NCBI GenBank assembly: GCA_959347315.1
Contig: OY365806.1
Span: forward strand, 30,518,156 to 30,582,155
DNA from: Bimastos eiseni
Taxonomy: Eukaryota; Annelida; Clitellata; Crassiclitellata; Lumbricidae
DNA length: 64,000 bases
Reading direction: 5' to 3'
Part shown: positions 23,287 through 36,800 of the stretch, piece after piece
Layout of the letters: the number at the start of each line of letters is the position of its first letter
How positions within the stretch are numbered: position 1 is the stretch's first letter
Notes under the pieces: model-generated
The model's input: the letters and a program-made list of their open reading frames with translations, nothing else
What the model was told of the DNA's origin: nothing
The model's database searches: none
Translations under genes and position numbers: made by a program

Positions 23287-25109
23287 CGACCATCGGTGGG
23301 TCGATTTGTAGAAGAAATACTTTGCTGGTAATGGGAAGATCCACCCGTGCTTGACCCAATTGCGTACCTTATACCTTCGTACAGGATTACGAAATCCTGC
23401 GTCCTACGGGTCATATTGATTTAGGATGTAAGCAGAAATCCTTCCTGTACGTTGTGCACCCCTCCCATCTGCGTATGTACGCTTGACGCACCCTTCCTCC
23501 ATTTCTCTACGGCCCCATGGTTGGCCGTAGCGTAGGCCAAATTCCCAACACACGGATGTGCAGAACAGAGGAAGCGAGTTCGATTCACCCAACCCATAAA
23601 GTTGACCAATTCTTTCGCCAGGCGGTCGCCGCCTGGCGACCGCCTGGTTAGTTAAATTAGATGTAGCCTACAACGATGTGGGCGCGCGCCTTACATTGCT
23701 GAAGACAGATAAATTCAACTGCTGTAATAACTTGTCATCCCCGTTCATGCTGTTCTTGTAATTATACTGCGATTTGTTAGTATGAAATTAAACGAAGATA
23801 AAACAGGTATAGTTATTATCTCCGAACCCTATCGTAGTCAATAGGCCCTATGTAATCCATGCCTAAACAATCATAAATAGCAATCAGAGGTGACGTGGCA
23901 GACGTGGCATAGGCTTCAAGTTACAACTCTCACAGTCTCACGCAGTCCTATTTCTCCGTGTAGTAGTTGTACCGATGTATTACGTAAGTGAAGTAGTCCA
24001 CTGCTGCCGGTATACGATTTCAATCTATATCTGATTGTTCTGTGGCTCATTTGAAGCCAATAACAGACAAGTCTCACCAGTCACCACACCACACTCGCTT
24101 TCCTATCCGCATTATTGGTGGATCCTATAATAATTATGCAAATCGATTTGAGCTGTAGGCCTAAAATACCAAAATATTTCTGTAGACTTCAACGGTCTTT
24201 GTTGCACAAGCTGTCGTTAATATCTGTATTCATTCAAACATATGCATTTGGGTTACCCACCCCCCGCCCCTGCCTCCATGCTTTAATGAATCAGGAAACA
24301 ATTAAAAAGTGGACTATACGCACATTTCTGTGATTTATTTACCTCCAATGTACGCGTTTTCAACAGGGTATCACTAGACCGACTATACTGTCTCAAGAGC
24401 CCCTTCTTATATCAATTGCGAACGGTGCCCTATCTTACGAGGCCAAGATCATGGTTAATCCCATCGCAATATTAACCTCAATCCAACCATCATCTAGATT
24501 AATAACAGTGTATAACAACATTAGCAAGATCTCCATTGTTTCCTATGATTATGGAGTGTTTCCTAGTATTGTCTGGGTCCTCTGGGATGATAACACAATA
24601 CAATGAGATTGTGCTGAGGATTTAGTGTCAAACTAGAGTTATCTGGCCGAACCAGACAGACTGAGTGCGTCAGACAAGGCACCTTCCTTGAGCCCTAAGC
24701 ACAGGCGCTCCCAGGTGTCCAAGCCCAAAATTAGTCTTAAGACATCGGGTTGAGACAATAAAGCCACCAGTTAGCACCGTGTTGCGACTCGAGCGGGGAA
24801 GTCTACTGAGCGAAGGATCAAATTACAGAAGCACGATGTTGGGCAGTAGCAGGCCAAGATATATGGGAACAAGAAGGCTATGGTGGTCCAACAAACAAAA
24901 ACCAGAGACATACAAAGGTCGCCAAACGAAGTCACGGATATAATTATGGGACTAGACCCATGAACGTCCGAAAGGTTATCGTGAGTATTTTAAAGTGGAG
25001 CCAGTGAATATTCTCAGGCGTGAAAGTGAAGATATTTGGAATAGCCAATGTGAAGGCGAGCGTTCAACACCAATTGAAGTGGCTACAAACGAGATTAGAT
25101 GTGCCGACA
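23287..25109. other. Intergenic after the lectin receptor
   Basis: It probably contains the lectin-gene 3' UTR; an ATTAAA at about 23789 is one possible poly(A) signal. GCGGTCGCCGCCTGGCGACC at about 23624 is a short inverted repeat. An ACCGATGTATTACG phrase near 23971 repeats part of the last lectin exon (about 23153), with GAAGT.GTCCACTGCTGC following in both. The stretch 24630-25100 is unclassified. No gene is supported. Confidence 0.4.
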
Positions 25110-25520
25110 AGCAGAGTTACATGGTCTCGAGACAGTGTCTAGGTCTCGAGACGTCTTGATACAGTATTTTAGTGTCTCGGAAGCCTGCTGTCTCGGTCTC
25201 GCGGTAGTGTCTCGAATTTTTTAGAGACTGTCTCGAAGTGAAAGTCTTGTTCTGTCTAGAACAAGCGGTTTCGATCAGTTTTGCGTTACCTGTCTTAAAA
25301 TCTTGCGATAGAAACTGAAGTCGGAATCTACGAGAAACGATAATTCAATTATCTTAAAGTGGAAAAATGTCTGAGAAAGAACCTGAAATTGTGAAGTTTA
25401 CGTTTACGCAATATGAAGTTATTGACAAACAACAGCTATGGCGTGCCGTTTGCCATTAATGTAAAACCATCATAATCGAAACGATCGGATCAACTTCGAG
25501 TTTCTAAGGCCCATATTTAT
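25110..25520 (+). pseudogene. hAT transposon 5' remnant with broken BED finger
   Basis: A subterminal stretch of repeated GTCTCGAGAC/GTGTCTCGG words (25130-25255) is followed by an ATG at 25367. The frame from it reads as a short acidic leader and then LWRAVCH, a stop, CKTIIIETIGSTSSF and another stop. The spacing of Trp, Cys, Cys and the S-T-S-x-(F/L) block fits a BED zinc finger at the N-terminus of hAT transposases. Two in-frame stops break it and nothing of the catalytic domain follows. Read as a dead 5' fragment; the TIR and target duplication were not found. Confidence 0.5.
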
Positions 25521-25886
25521 AATTTCGTTTGGTATTTGGTATCGACTTTGCTTGTTTAAAATCATCTAGAATATTTCAGACGCGTCTAAAATGTATTTCT
25601 CTGTCCTATTCAGAAGATAAGCCGAAGAAGAGACATCGAAAACGATAAAACGTGGCAATATAAAAACTTATTATAGGCCTATACATATACCCTATAAGTT
25701 TCAAATTGAAATTACAAATGAACATTATTCCCAGGGTTTAAAGTGGGTGGGAACGCGTGGGAACGGTGTTCCCACTGCTCTCGAAATCCTGCGTGTGCGT
25801 TCCCACTGATCACAATGCAATGGAACCCTCGGTACGCATGTGTTCCAATAAAACTCTTCTTCGGGACGTCCGTTCGGTGGTATCGC

Positions 25887-25947
25887 GTCAGTTGATCCCC
25901 CGTCAGTTGATCCCTCGTCAGTTGATCCCCACGTCAATTGATCCCCT
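25887..25947. repeat. 14-bp tandem repeat (CGTCAGTTGATCCC)
   Basis: Four tandem copies of CGTCAGTTGATCCC with single-base variants. They yield RQLIP repeats in one frame, which I do not call as coding. Confidence 0.9.
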
Positions 25948-26683
25948 GCCTATTCGTCCTAAATGAATATTCAGGCTGCGCGTCACAGACTTGCAGCTGA
26001 GACCGTTAGTTAAAAAAAGAATTATTTCACAGATTTGGAAAATAACAAAGCAATGCCCAGGGTTTATGTCACTCGTTCAGGTTTCGTGTCACTCGTCCAG
26101 GACGGACTATATATATGTATTTCCACACGGAGTTGTTGGAACATCAGGCAACGAAACGAAATATCGCTTGCTTGAGGCTCGTGTCAACCGCGTTGCAAAC
26201 GCTTACAGCCGGTGGGAGATTCTGTTATTTCTCCGAGCAATGGATCAACTGACGGAGATCAAAAGTCGTAGAACCCGTTCGGTAAACTCCGCCACTGGTA
26301 GTACTCGGCCAGCGCCAGTACCAATTAAGCCCGAATAAAGGAGGAGGTCTTTGTTACCATACATGCAGTGTCGTTAAACTGCAACAACCACCACCTCCGT
26401 TCGGTAAAGACAACTAAGTCATGACTCTTATTTAGAATTACTTATTGCAGTGTGTTTGATGTCCGCTTGTAAGCAGCTTTACACTAACGACATGTATAAG
26501 GCCGTAAACCGGGTGTGTTAACGGATGACTATAATAATGTGGAGGGTAGGGAATGATGAGAAGTGGTGGAGAATGGAAGATGTTTGAGGATTAGAACGGA
26601 GGGACGGGCCAATGAGGATGGGAGTAATAAGCGAGGAGCATGCATGCAAATGGGACGAAGTATTGAAATCGGAGAGGTAGGGA

Positions 26684-26944
26684 CCCGTGGTTTATTCGAA
26701 ATCGCATATTTTGGCATAAATTGGCAGTTTTCGCATAAATTTTTTAATGGATAGTGTTCGCAAACTATTGCATAAAGCTAAGAAATTTTGGTCAGTATCA
26801 ACTATAATTGGCTTGTCCATGCTGTTATTAGCCTATTGTGGCTATAGTTTACCGACCAGACGACGTAAATGTAATGGCTAGGATGGTTTATGCGATTTCG
26901 CATATTTTCGCATAATTTACCAAATGTTTCGCATAATCCACGGG
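26684..26944. mobile_element. 261-bp inverted-repeat element (CCCGTGG ends)
   Basis: The left end CCCGTGGTTTATTCGAAA is mirrored at the right end (TTTCGCATAATCCACGGG). Internal TTTCGCATA and TGCGAAA words repeat in both orientations. No frame inside encodes a transposase. A clear target-site duplication was not seen. This is read as a small nonautonomous DNA transposon. Confidence 0.6.
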
Positions 26945-28614
26945 GGCCTACGGAGAGGATGGGTAGGTGAGGAATGAATCAGAGGGAGGTGGAGGAAAGT
27001 TGTGAGGGTTGTGAATGGGAGAATGGAAACACATATGAGGAGATTAGCATGGGAATTGAATGAGAATACAATGGATAGTGATAGACAACGGAAGGACAGA
27101 ATCCATGAGACTAGAAAGAAAGAGGAGGGGACGAGAAAGAGGATAATAGATGGTGAAAGGGAGTGGAAGTTGAAGGGCATTGGCAGAAGTGTTGGCCTAA
27201 TCTCCTTGAAGTCAGGTACGGTAGCCATCACGTTTTGCATTGTAATGTATTTAAATCTCTTTATTTATATAGCGCCTCTCAGCGAACACCAATCGCTTCC
27301 AGATAAAAGAAATTCGTCTTGAGAAAGGACAAAACAGGCACTATATTGTAGCCCATGCTATACCTCTACAGAATAAAGTTCTTCTAGTATAATTTCAGCA
27401 TCGCTATCTTTGTCTCGCAATGATCATTTTTGAACAGAAAAAGTAAAGCTTTCTTAAAACAAGAAATTGAAACGTCAAAACGGAAGCTTTGCAAAAGTTG
27501 GGAGCCGGGGAACCGCTACACATTCCTCCTCAAATGCAAGTGTATTCACCGGACCATAAGGCCTATCCTCAGAATATGTGCTATCAACCCGTCCACTCCC
27601 AACTATATCATACACGCGTTGCACTACTTATATGGTATCCTATCAACACCTCTTAAAATAAAGGTGTCTAAAAGTATAACTACCTTAATCAACTGTCAGC
27701 TGCTGCTTATTTTTGGCAATCAATTATTGGACTTAAAGGAAAGTAGTTTTATTTACTCACAAAATAGCAGCGCTAAATGGTAAATAAGCTACAGTAGTAA
27801 TAGCAATCATAATCATTATTGTAAATTCAATAAACACATGTACGATGCCACCTGGCGATTCGTGTGTGCGACACCTCTAAAAAGAGTTTACAATTTTAGA
27901 TTTAATTAAGATTAATTTCACATCAATCATCGCCCAGAAAGGGATGCAGTCTCGTTTAGTCAACAAATGAATACGTTGAAAATTCATTAATATGCCACCA
28001 CAATAATACCAATTATTATATTTAATTTCAAACATATACTACGCCACCTAACGATTGAGGGGCGCGTTCCCGTCTGTCCAATACATTTGAACTTCAGTAT
28101 TCTGCGTCGCTTATCTCAATACTTGTTTCTTCGATTATGTATATCTGAGCTCGTGGGAAGCTTCAAAAATGACAAATGAAGTGCAGAATTAAATATTAAG
28201 TAATTATGAGTCACAGCTTATTTTGAATACAATCATTGTGTAGCTAGAACAATGGGGTCTATATAGATCCTGTCCTGCAGTTTCCTGGATTCATTGTTTG
28301 TTGCTTATTTAATTGTAGAATTTTGTCACGCAGATGATCCTGTAATTTCGCACATTAGGGATTATTTGTAAGTTGTGCTGTGTCAGTGTGACACATCTAC
28401 GTATTTTGCAAAGCCAAAGTTTACAGCACATTGTATCGTCAACGATCATACCTCGAAGCAGTGTCTACTTCAAGCTTTGATTCAACTGTGTCGTTAATGT
28501 AGCTATAATGTGGTTACCGTCGTTTACTGTCCTTCGGAATGCAGATCACTGGCAAGTTAAATGAAGTCTAACGACATAATTATATCTGAAGTCATTGATT
28601 GAAATTGTAGGGCG
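26945..28614. other. Intergenic, nothing coding
   Basis: It contains a purine-rich tract (about 26945-27180), a LINE 3'-tail phrase in antisense (TTTATATAGCGCCTCTCAGC near 27261) and AT-rich sequence. The 117-codon frame at 27430-27783 has no recognised motif. Confidence 0.4.
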
Positions 28615-29580
28615 ATAATTAGCCCAACTCGATGCCCTAAAAGATGCGTGTCAGAATTTGCGAAGATCGGCGTAGACGAGACCTGGCAAGGAGACAATGA
28701 CTACCAGATCAGAGCGATGATGGGGTACGAGAATCGCTGCTGGAGGATTGGCTAGGGGAGCGCATTTTCAGCATCTAACCGGAGACGTGGCTAAGATTGA
28801 ACCCGGATAAAACTGAATTTATGTGGCTGGGCATGAGACAAGCGCGTTGGAGGGTTGACAAGGATGTGATTAAAGCAGCATTTCCTCATTTGAAGGTTCA
28901 ACGTGTCGTCCGGGACCTAGAAGTTCTTCTGGATCAAGACATGTCCTTCGAGGATCATGTCAGTTCCCTGTGCAGGTCTTGCTTTTATCAACTGCGCCAG
29001 ATTAGTCATTCAGCGAAATCTGTCAATTTACGCCGCTATAACTCTTAATTGTCCACTCCTTCGCGCTGACTCGCCTGGACTACTGCAATGGTGTCCGTGC
29101 GGGTCTGCCAAAGTTTCGGATAAGACAGCTTCAGTCCGTTCTCAACTGCGTCGCTCGAGTCGTCACCAAACTGCCTAAATACTCGCATAATTCAAGCTAT
29201 ATGCTTGACACACTGCACTTGCTCCCGATTGAGGATAGGATCACATTCAAGATCATCCTCATGGGACGGACATCGGTGGTCGGCAGAATACATCAGAGCT
29301 CGGTCTTCCCGTCTCCAGCCAGGTCGTCGATCCTTGCGTGCTGCGGCTTGTGGGGACTTGATGTCCCGCGCTCCCGTACATCGGTGCGGGCAAACCGTGC
29401 CTTCTCATGTATTGGACCATCGTACTGGAACGCTCTTATGTTACAACTTCGCAACATTGCACTACTTGCAGCCAACTTTTCTAAATTACTCAAATCGCAT
29501 TTGCTTAGATCTGTGGGTAGCTACGTTTAGCGCCTTTGAGAGGTTCTTATAAGGCGCCATGTAAATTGCCTAATAGAGAC
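28615..29580 (+). pseudogene. CR1/L2-type LINE, 3' half of reverse transcriptase
   Basis: The plus-strand translation, with frame changes, follows the C-terminal reverse transcriptase of CR1/L2 LINEs. LNPDKTEFMWLG is followed by a LEVLLDQDMSFEDHVSSLCR block, FYQLRQI, then in another frame TRLDYCNGVRAGLPKF and LQSVLNCVARVVTKL. LHLLPIEDRITFKI and a final WNALM...LLKSHL block complete it. A 3' end with GCGCCTTTGAGAGGTTCTTA and a partly complementary TAAGGCGCC follows the stop. The endonuclease and catalytic core upstream are missing (5' truncation), and at least one frameshift separates the pieces. It is therefore a dead copy. Confidence 0.85.
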
Positions 29581-30822
29581 CTATATACATACATGCTCCC
29601 AGATTTTGGAGTTGTGGGTCTCGTTAGGATCTAGATACTGCAGTGGGTCAACATGTCAAAAAGGTTGAGAACAAGCTGGATGATGTGAAACTCATGATTA
29701 ATTGCTTCAGATATGATTCACAACAGAGTATTGAAGGGTTTCAAGTGTTTTGACACTGATGAAACAACCACTTCCTTAGTTCGTGCTGTTTAAACAATTC
29801 CTTGTTCGTCTGCTGAGTGTGAACGTAATCTAATAGATTGATTGATTAGCCTTTCATAATTTGCAAAGACCTTCAATGCAACCTGTTCCAATAAAAATGA
29901 GCCACCCCCAATTAAATATTTCAGAGGAATATGTCAAAAAATGTATATTGCCAGTGTCGAGATGCATATGACCTGTGTTTAAAAGAATAGATGAGCAAAA
30001 ACAATGTTGTAATTTTCTTTTATCCATTTGGCATGGTTTGATTGACCATATTTTAGTATTACAGTAATCAATTGATTGATCAATGCCAGTTTTATATTCA
30101 GTTCAAGGGAAGATGGCACAAGCTGCACAGCCTCCTTAACAAACCACTTCCCCTAGTATTTCTGACAACACAATCTGAAGGCTTCTGTGAGGTGAACTCA
30201 ATTATGGTACTGCAGCACAAACTAGTTACAACTATTTTTGGATGGTCATCCAAAATCCTAGACATTTAAATCTCTACTACAAGGGCAATTTTCTTCGCTG
30301 CTACTACTTCGGCCCCAATTTCATAAATCCTTTCGCCGTTGAATTCCTTGTGCAATATTAAATTAACCCAGAACTCCCAGGCAAAACTGACAAATATTTC
30401 TTGTGGACAAGTAATAGATAAACAAGAAGTTTTTTAGGAAAGGGAGACACATTTAGACCAAAAAGTCTTTTGGAATATCAGACAGAACAAGAGAGGAGCA
30501 ACCACTTGCCCTTGTTCCATCATCAAGAAAAAATGGTGCCATCAAAACACATGTCTGCATCTGGATCATCCAGGACTGCTCTTCTGCATCCTCACCAACA
30601 GCTCACAGGCATTTCTTGATTTCTGCCATGTCAGCATATAGACAGTGCATTGATGAGAGGATTTTAATAAAACTAAACTATCCTGACTTTCAGGAACGAC
30701 CAGTGAAAACCAGTCAAGAACACAGTTCAAAATCATCAGGCGCAATTTCCACTTTCGCTTACAGTCTGAACAATCTCTGCTAAGAGCATTCTTGCGACGA
30801 GTGTCAATGCGGCACACACAAC
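29581..30822. other. Downstream of hnRNP gene, including its 3' UTR
   Basis: The 3' UTR of the minus-strand hnRNP gene must occupy the right part. A possible minus-strand ATTAAA poly(A) signal (TTTAAT on plus) lies at about 30663. Nothing coding was found; a 141-codon minus frame (30566-30991) overlaps the last hnRNP exon in another frame and is rejected. Confidence 0.45.
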
Positions 30823-33800
30823 CTAACGACTGTATGGGTGATAAGACGCTCCTGCTGCTCCACGTTTTGCCTTTCCAGCTCCAGATTGAGTATCTGAAAG
30901 ATGAGAAAACCATATCAGCAAATGGCAAAACAAACAAATAATGAAAACCAATAAAGCACAATATTTCCTTCAATTGCAACTTTCCAAACACCCATGTTAA
31001 TGCAAGCTCTTGTTTGAGTGATTCTAATATCTAAACCTATATAGCAGCAAGGTTACTACCACCCACTCTGAACAGAATCATTCACAATCTATGAGCTCTG
31101 AGAGATTGGAAACAGTTAAGTGGGTGAAAAGCAACCCTGAGACAGAGGAAACGGAATTTTACATTTACAACAACTTTTACAATGACGAATATAAACTTAA
31201 AGACAGACCCTGCAATCCAAGTGAAAAATTCTGGTTTGTCATTTCCAATGTCGTTTACTAGTGTTTAACAGAATTTATGTCAAGTAATCGACAGTAAAAT
31301 TCCATTTAGTCATTCATATTGAAAATGAACAAAAAAGATATTTAGATTCAATAGTTCTAAATATATACTCTGAACCGAAATACAATTTGACCTAATCTTA
31401 AGCAAATTATGATTCATAGAGCCTTGCATGGCTGCTGACAGTTAATCTAACTGCTATAATGACTTGTCAGCATCTGCCATTGGTTTAGTTTGAAATTAAA
31501 TGAAAACAATTATAATTATGAGCTATCCAAACAAATCACATTCCACAATTATAAAAACATATTCCCAATGTTGAAGTTCAACTTGTTGAGAAAACAACTT
31601 AAAAGCAAAGCATTGAAATTGAGCACGACAAAAAATACTTGTAGCAGCTACATTGCTGTCACTCATGGTTAAACAGCAGCAATAGTCAGATGAAAAACAT
31701 TGTCAACCAGCTGAATTTTGTCAATTGCAGAATCACTCAAAACCTATGTTTATGATGAAAGTTAGCTTTGTCAGCTGCACATTACTTAACACCAAAGTTC
31801 AACAGAAATTTCTTGTATTAGTCATAATATTACTTGATGATTGTATGGTGTTCAGCGATTGAGCTTCACAATTTTAACCGTCAGGTGCAACTGTCAGGAA
31901 GCAGATAAAGCATGCAAAATGATGATAAAAAGGTGGCAGAACCATAATTTTTATCTGAACCATTTGATGCTCCACCATTAATTAAATGTTTCCAGGCATA
32001 TAATAGGCAAATAAAAACAGCTGCAGAATGATGCATCCACATGTTTAACCATGGCTTAGCAATTAATTTACTTCAACGAGGACAGCACAACATAAACTCT
32101 ACATCTACACTTCACCCAACTTTTGAAACTCAATCAAATATATTCCTTTCATTTCACAAATCCCTAGAAACTTCATATATGCCAAATTCAAAGCATCACA
32201 AAAAAGTAACTGCTCATTGATCAAAAACAAGGAGATTTTATCACAGGAGTGCCAACTAAAGTTCTTCTACAGCACCAAGCTACTGTGTTATAAAGGCTTG
32301 CAACTGTGACTTATAAAAGTCAACAATGCTTCAGCTTGCACTTCCAAAGGCAAGTTCTCAACCAATCACGCACTGTCACACAAGACGATTTTGAAGCGGA
32401 AGTTTCAAGTGACCCTCTTGCATTAGTGCACAGCAAAGGTAAAGCATTACAATAAAAGGCATTATGACAATGCCTGTACTCCCATCTTAAACTCTCTTCG
32501 GTAATGAACCAAATCACCGCTAGTTTCAACAAAATGAAACTCACTTTGATCTTGTCCATACCAGTTACTGTAATCATAATAGGCACCTGAAAGAGCAATG
32601 ATGGGCAACCATGACAACCAAGCTAAAGGCACCCCAAACCGCTAAAGACTCATATACCAAATATTCTTAAACATCATGCAGCTGACATATTTCTTTACAA
32701 CCTTCTTGACGGCTACTGTCATGTTGCATTGTACTTGAAGATTCTAAGAAATCGAATCCATTGCTACAATAGGTAATTGCTCAACTTGCAACTGGAAAGA
32801 CACAATTTGCATCGCTGTGAAGGTATCTCAACAGACCAGGACCTTCCAAGATTTAACTTATACTGCCTTTCCTCTAATCTGACTTTTTAAAATCATGCCT
32901 CAAAAGTAAAATGACTTACATCATACATTGAAGGCATAACTGTTATCCCCAAAAGAGACACAAAAATTCCATTAACATATGCATGTTAGCTCAGATTTGG
33001 TAACACTTCAAGAAATGTAAGACCAGATTGAGGCCTGGTAAACACAACCACAACTTCAGTACAGACGCCCAACTGATTTTAATCCAGAAGGCGCATGTGA
33101 AACATTGGACAACCTATAAGCTTATGGCCATGTTGTCCAACATGCTCAACTAATTCAGATACTTAGATTAGATGGCAGCCCTATAACAGCCACTGAAACG
33201 TGGGTGACAAATTTAGCAACAAGTGCAATTCAATTTTAGCCATCAAAACACAGATGAAAACTAACAATAATGCCAGAAGCAGGCACCCTCATTAAACCCC
33301 AAATCTCGAGGTTAAAAAGCATATAAACCCAAAGCATGCGATGTGGAAACACTTTTGGAAGATTTTATTCATTCGGCACATCTCAAACTAACCTGGGTAT
33401 GACTGAGCATAGCCCTGCTGATAGCTGCTCCAGTCAGCGGCCTGTCCATAGTAACTGCTGTAGTCGTATGCCGGGTAACTGTATCCTGGGTAACCGTAGC
33501 CAGCGGGATATCCCTGCCCATAGTTGTAGTAACCGCTGTAGTCGTATGCCGGCGCAATGGGTGCAGCAGCTGCAGCATCGGGGTAATAGCCGGCAGTCTG
33601 GCCATATGCACCTGTAACACAAACCAGGCACAATTATTATTATTATACCAGAGTTTAACGACATCCTATAGCATCACAGGTATGTTGAAGTAATTTACAT
33701 ATTAGTTCAATGTCATACATAGTTTTCATCCGTTTTCTTTCTTTCGTTTGTCAGGCTATTGATTCCGTTTCTGACACATGTTCATACAGTAATATTTAAC

Positions 33801-36800
33801 AGATAGGTCCTATGACACAACATGAGCTTTAGATAGCATTGTTAAGGATAACAATGTATTGCTTTTCTTAACCTAACACAAGCAAGTATAATGCTGGCTC
33901 ATCATCCTTATGAGCACTGGAGCCAAAGGACAGCATGGTTAAGAGAGCTATACTGAATGCACTTTCATTCCTTAATTAATTTATATAGTGCCACTTCTAA
34001 GGGGTCTACTTCCAACCCCACCACAGTCCAACAGAACAGTTTCAAGCAATCACATAGGGTCTAACAATTATCACTAGCTGACTTTATCTACCTTTCACCA
34101 TTGCTTAAAATCTGCATTTTATGTGAGAATGAAAATATCCAGCTACAGATGTCAGTCCTTTGACAGGTTCTAAAATCACTATATACATAAAACCAATAAA
34201 TAAAAACATAGAACAACTGATTGAAATTCTAGAATTGTATTCACATTGCAATAAGATTTTTTACTTAGGTACTTTGTCCTCCAAACATCTAATACAGTGA
34301 TAAAAATAAAAAACTGCCTAAACTCATACAAAGCAAAACATGACAAATGTCAAGACAATGTATTACCTCTTCCACGACCTCGTCCGCGCTGTCCAGGTCC
34401 ACCCCTTCCACCGCGACCTCCAAATCCTTCCTGCTCTGATCGTGGGGTAGCCTTTCTCACGTCGACCTGCCAAAAGGACAAAACAAAATTTCCTCATTAA
34501 GCATACAAAAACAAAGTGACAGCACCAACAAGACGATTAAAAAACAAAATTGAAAAAGTAAATTCAAAAATTTACCAGTTCTTGCGCAACTGCAAAACAT
34601 AAATTCAAATTAATTAGTGAAAGTCAATAAACAGAAAACCTGCCGAGTCCAAAAAATAACGGTGGAAATTCATTATTATTAACCAAAATTCAAGAGAGCT
34701 CAAAATTCGTTACTGCAGGAAAGGTCATTCACATAGGAATAGGTAACCTTTAACCTTTGACCTGGCATACTTCATCCACTAATCGACAGCAGGACCTCGT
34801 TTTGAGGTCGCTTTCCACGTTAGGCCACAGAGCTGCAACAAAGGCAAAAACCGTTACCACGGCAACCCAACACATCGAGAACGGAGGATAGAAAATTTCA
34901 GCTTTCGAAGCGTCTATTGTGACGTTGTCTTTAAACCGTTACTGGCGAGCTTCAAATGAGAAACTTTGATAGCGAAAGCACAAACTAAACAGCTAATAAA
35001 ACCATAACTTAACATTGTAGGCAAAAAATCGGTGCCAAAATTCACCAATAATGGAAAGAAACTTATTGACACGCACAAGCTGCAATAGAAAGAACAATTA
35101 AGTTCCGGGAGTGTAAAAGCAAGCCTACATCTTTGCCACCGAGTTTCTGTTTCGGATTAGCAATCACTCGTTCGACCACTTCTTCCGATTCGTAGGAAAT
35201 GAAGACATATGCTCGCCTCTGGTTCTTCACTCTATCAAATGGCAGCTCCACCTCCTCGATCTGTCAATAGAAATCCATTAGCCAGCTTGAGATGCAGTGG
35301 TTGATAGGTTGACATCTTGCAATGTAATGCAGAAAGAATGAGTTATAGTCTAATAAAATCATTACCTAGAGCTACATAAATGCCTTTGCTTTGTGAGTAA
35401 ATCCCTTCCCTAAAACCCAATTCATATTGATATACGACACATCAACCTCATATTATTACTAGTAACCTCTGCCAAAAAGGATAACTGATCAGAAAATTTC
35501 CTAAATTAGAACTTTAACTTTTAACTTTTTGGGAACGATTTATTCAAGCTTGAAGGAGGAGATATAGCAAACAATTTCTTAACACTTGGTCCAATATTCA
35601 TGCATGTAGTTTATATAAACATAAGGAAGATATCACTTGGCATTAAAACACATAAAAAATTGTAAACCATCTCCACCCAATGACTTCATACCTCAATTTG
35701 GTTTTAAAGTGTTTTTAGTTTCTAGCAAGTGACTCTGAGCCACAGTTGCATTAATTAATTCAAGCCTGAGGGAGACACACACGTATAAATCATATTCATA
35801 ATAAAAAAAGATTATCTAGTAAGTGTTTCCCTTTCATGCCAAGGTCACATATTTTGACTGAAGCCGAAATCATCAATATTACTATTACGATGCCAAATAA
35901 TACCCCACAGAATTAGGAATTTAGTCCCATAAAGCACTTATCAGATATCCAGTCCATTGATAATCAATTTAATTATCGAAGGATTAGACTGTAGTTTTAT
36001 TGGTGGCTGGTCCTCAATAAAATCTGCAATCAATCAATGAAAATCAATGCCTCTGACTATAATTGTTAAGTTCTGTGGAATGCAATGAATCGCAGATTTC
36101 TGTGTTTGCTAGCCACATGGAACAAAAGTTCAAAAAGAAAATTTACATTTTAGATAATTACACAATTAAATAGTACACTGCATCACTAAACGTACACTTA
36201 CCTTTCCAAATTTGCCAAAATATTCACGAATTTCTGTTTCTGGCATATCAGGACTGACACCACCAACAAAGATCTTCTTGCAAGCATCGCCTCCCTTTGC
36301 ACCTCGCGTCATAGCTCGCTTCGGATCAATGTTTTTATTGTGAAGAATGTGAGATTTCTCTCCAATAACCTACATTACATAAAAAACCAAAACTTCACCA
36401 TATGTCATGGTCCTGTTTCAAGTGGGTGAATTTGTAAATGAGAATTTCTGAAAATATGTCTCATTCTGAAAGCATCATTCAGGCAAAACTGTATACAACC
36501 ATGTTTACAGAAATATTGAATTTCTAGACACATAAGGTCACACAGCCTCATCCTCGTTGATAGCAGAATCACAACTAAGACATTTCAATAAACAAATCCT
36601 TGGCATCTTTCTTTCCAAGCAGGGATTTTATCCACAGACACGCAATGGATTCACATTTTGAACTACGCATGAACATTGTACTAAATGAATTAAAACTGAA
36701 AAAATGATCAGGAAGTTAAATATTTACCTTGTCAACACTTGATGCACTGTCAAACACAACAAACCCAAATCCACGTGATCGGCCAGTATTTGGATCTGTC

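Noticed and set aside
24630..25100. Possible LTR or internal part of a retroelement
   Set aside because: No terminal repeats, primer-binding site or protein motif could be seen.
30566..30991. 141-codon minus frame overlapping the end of the hnRNP gene
   Set aside because: The last hnRNP exon is read in a different frame ([12 protein letters not shown]...YSR); this frame is its shadow.
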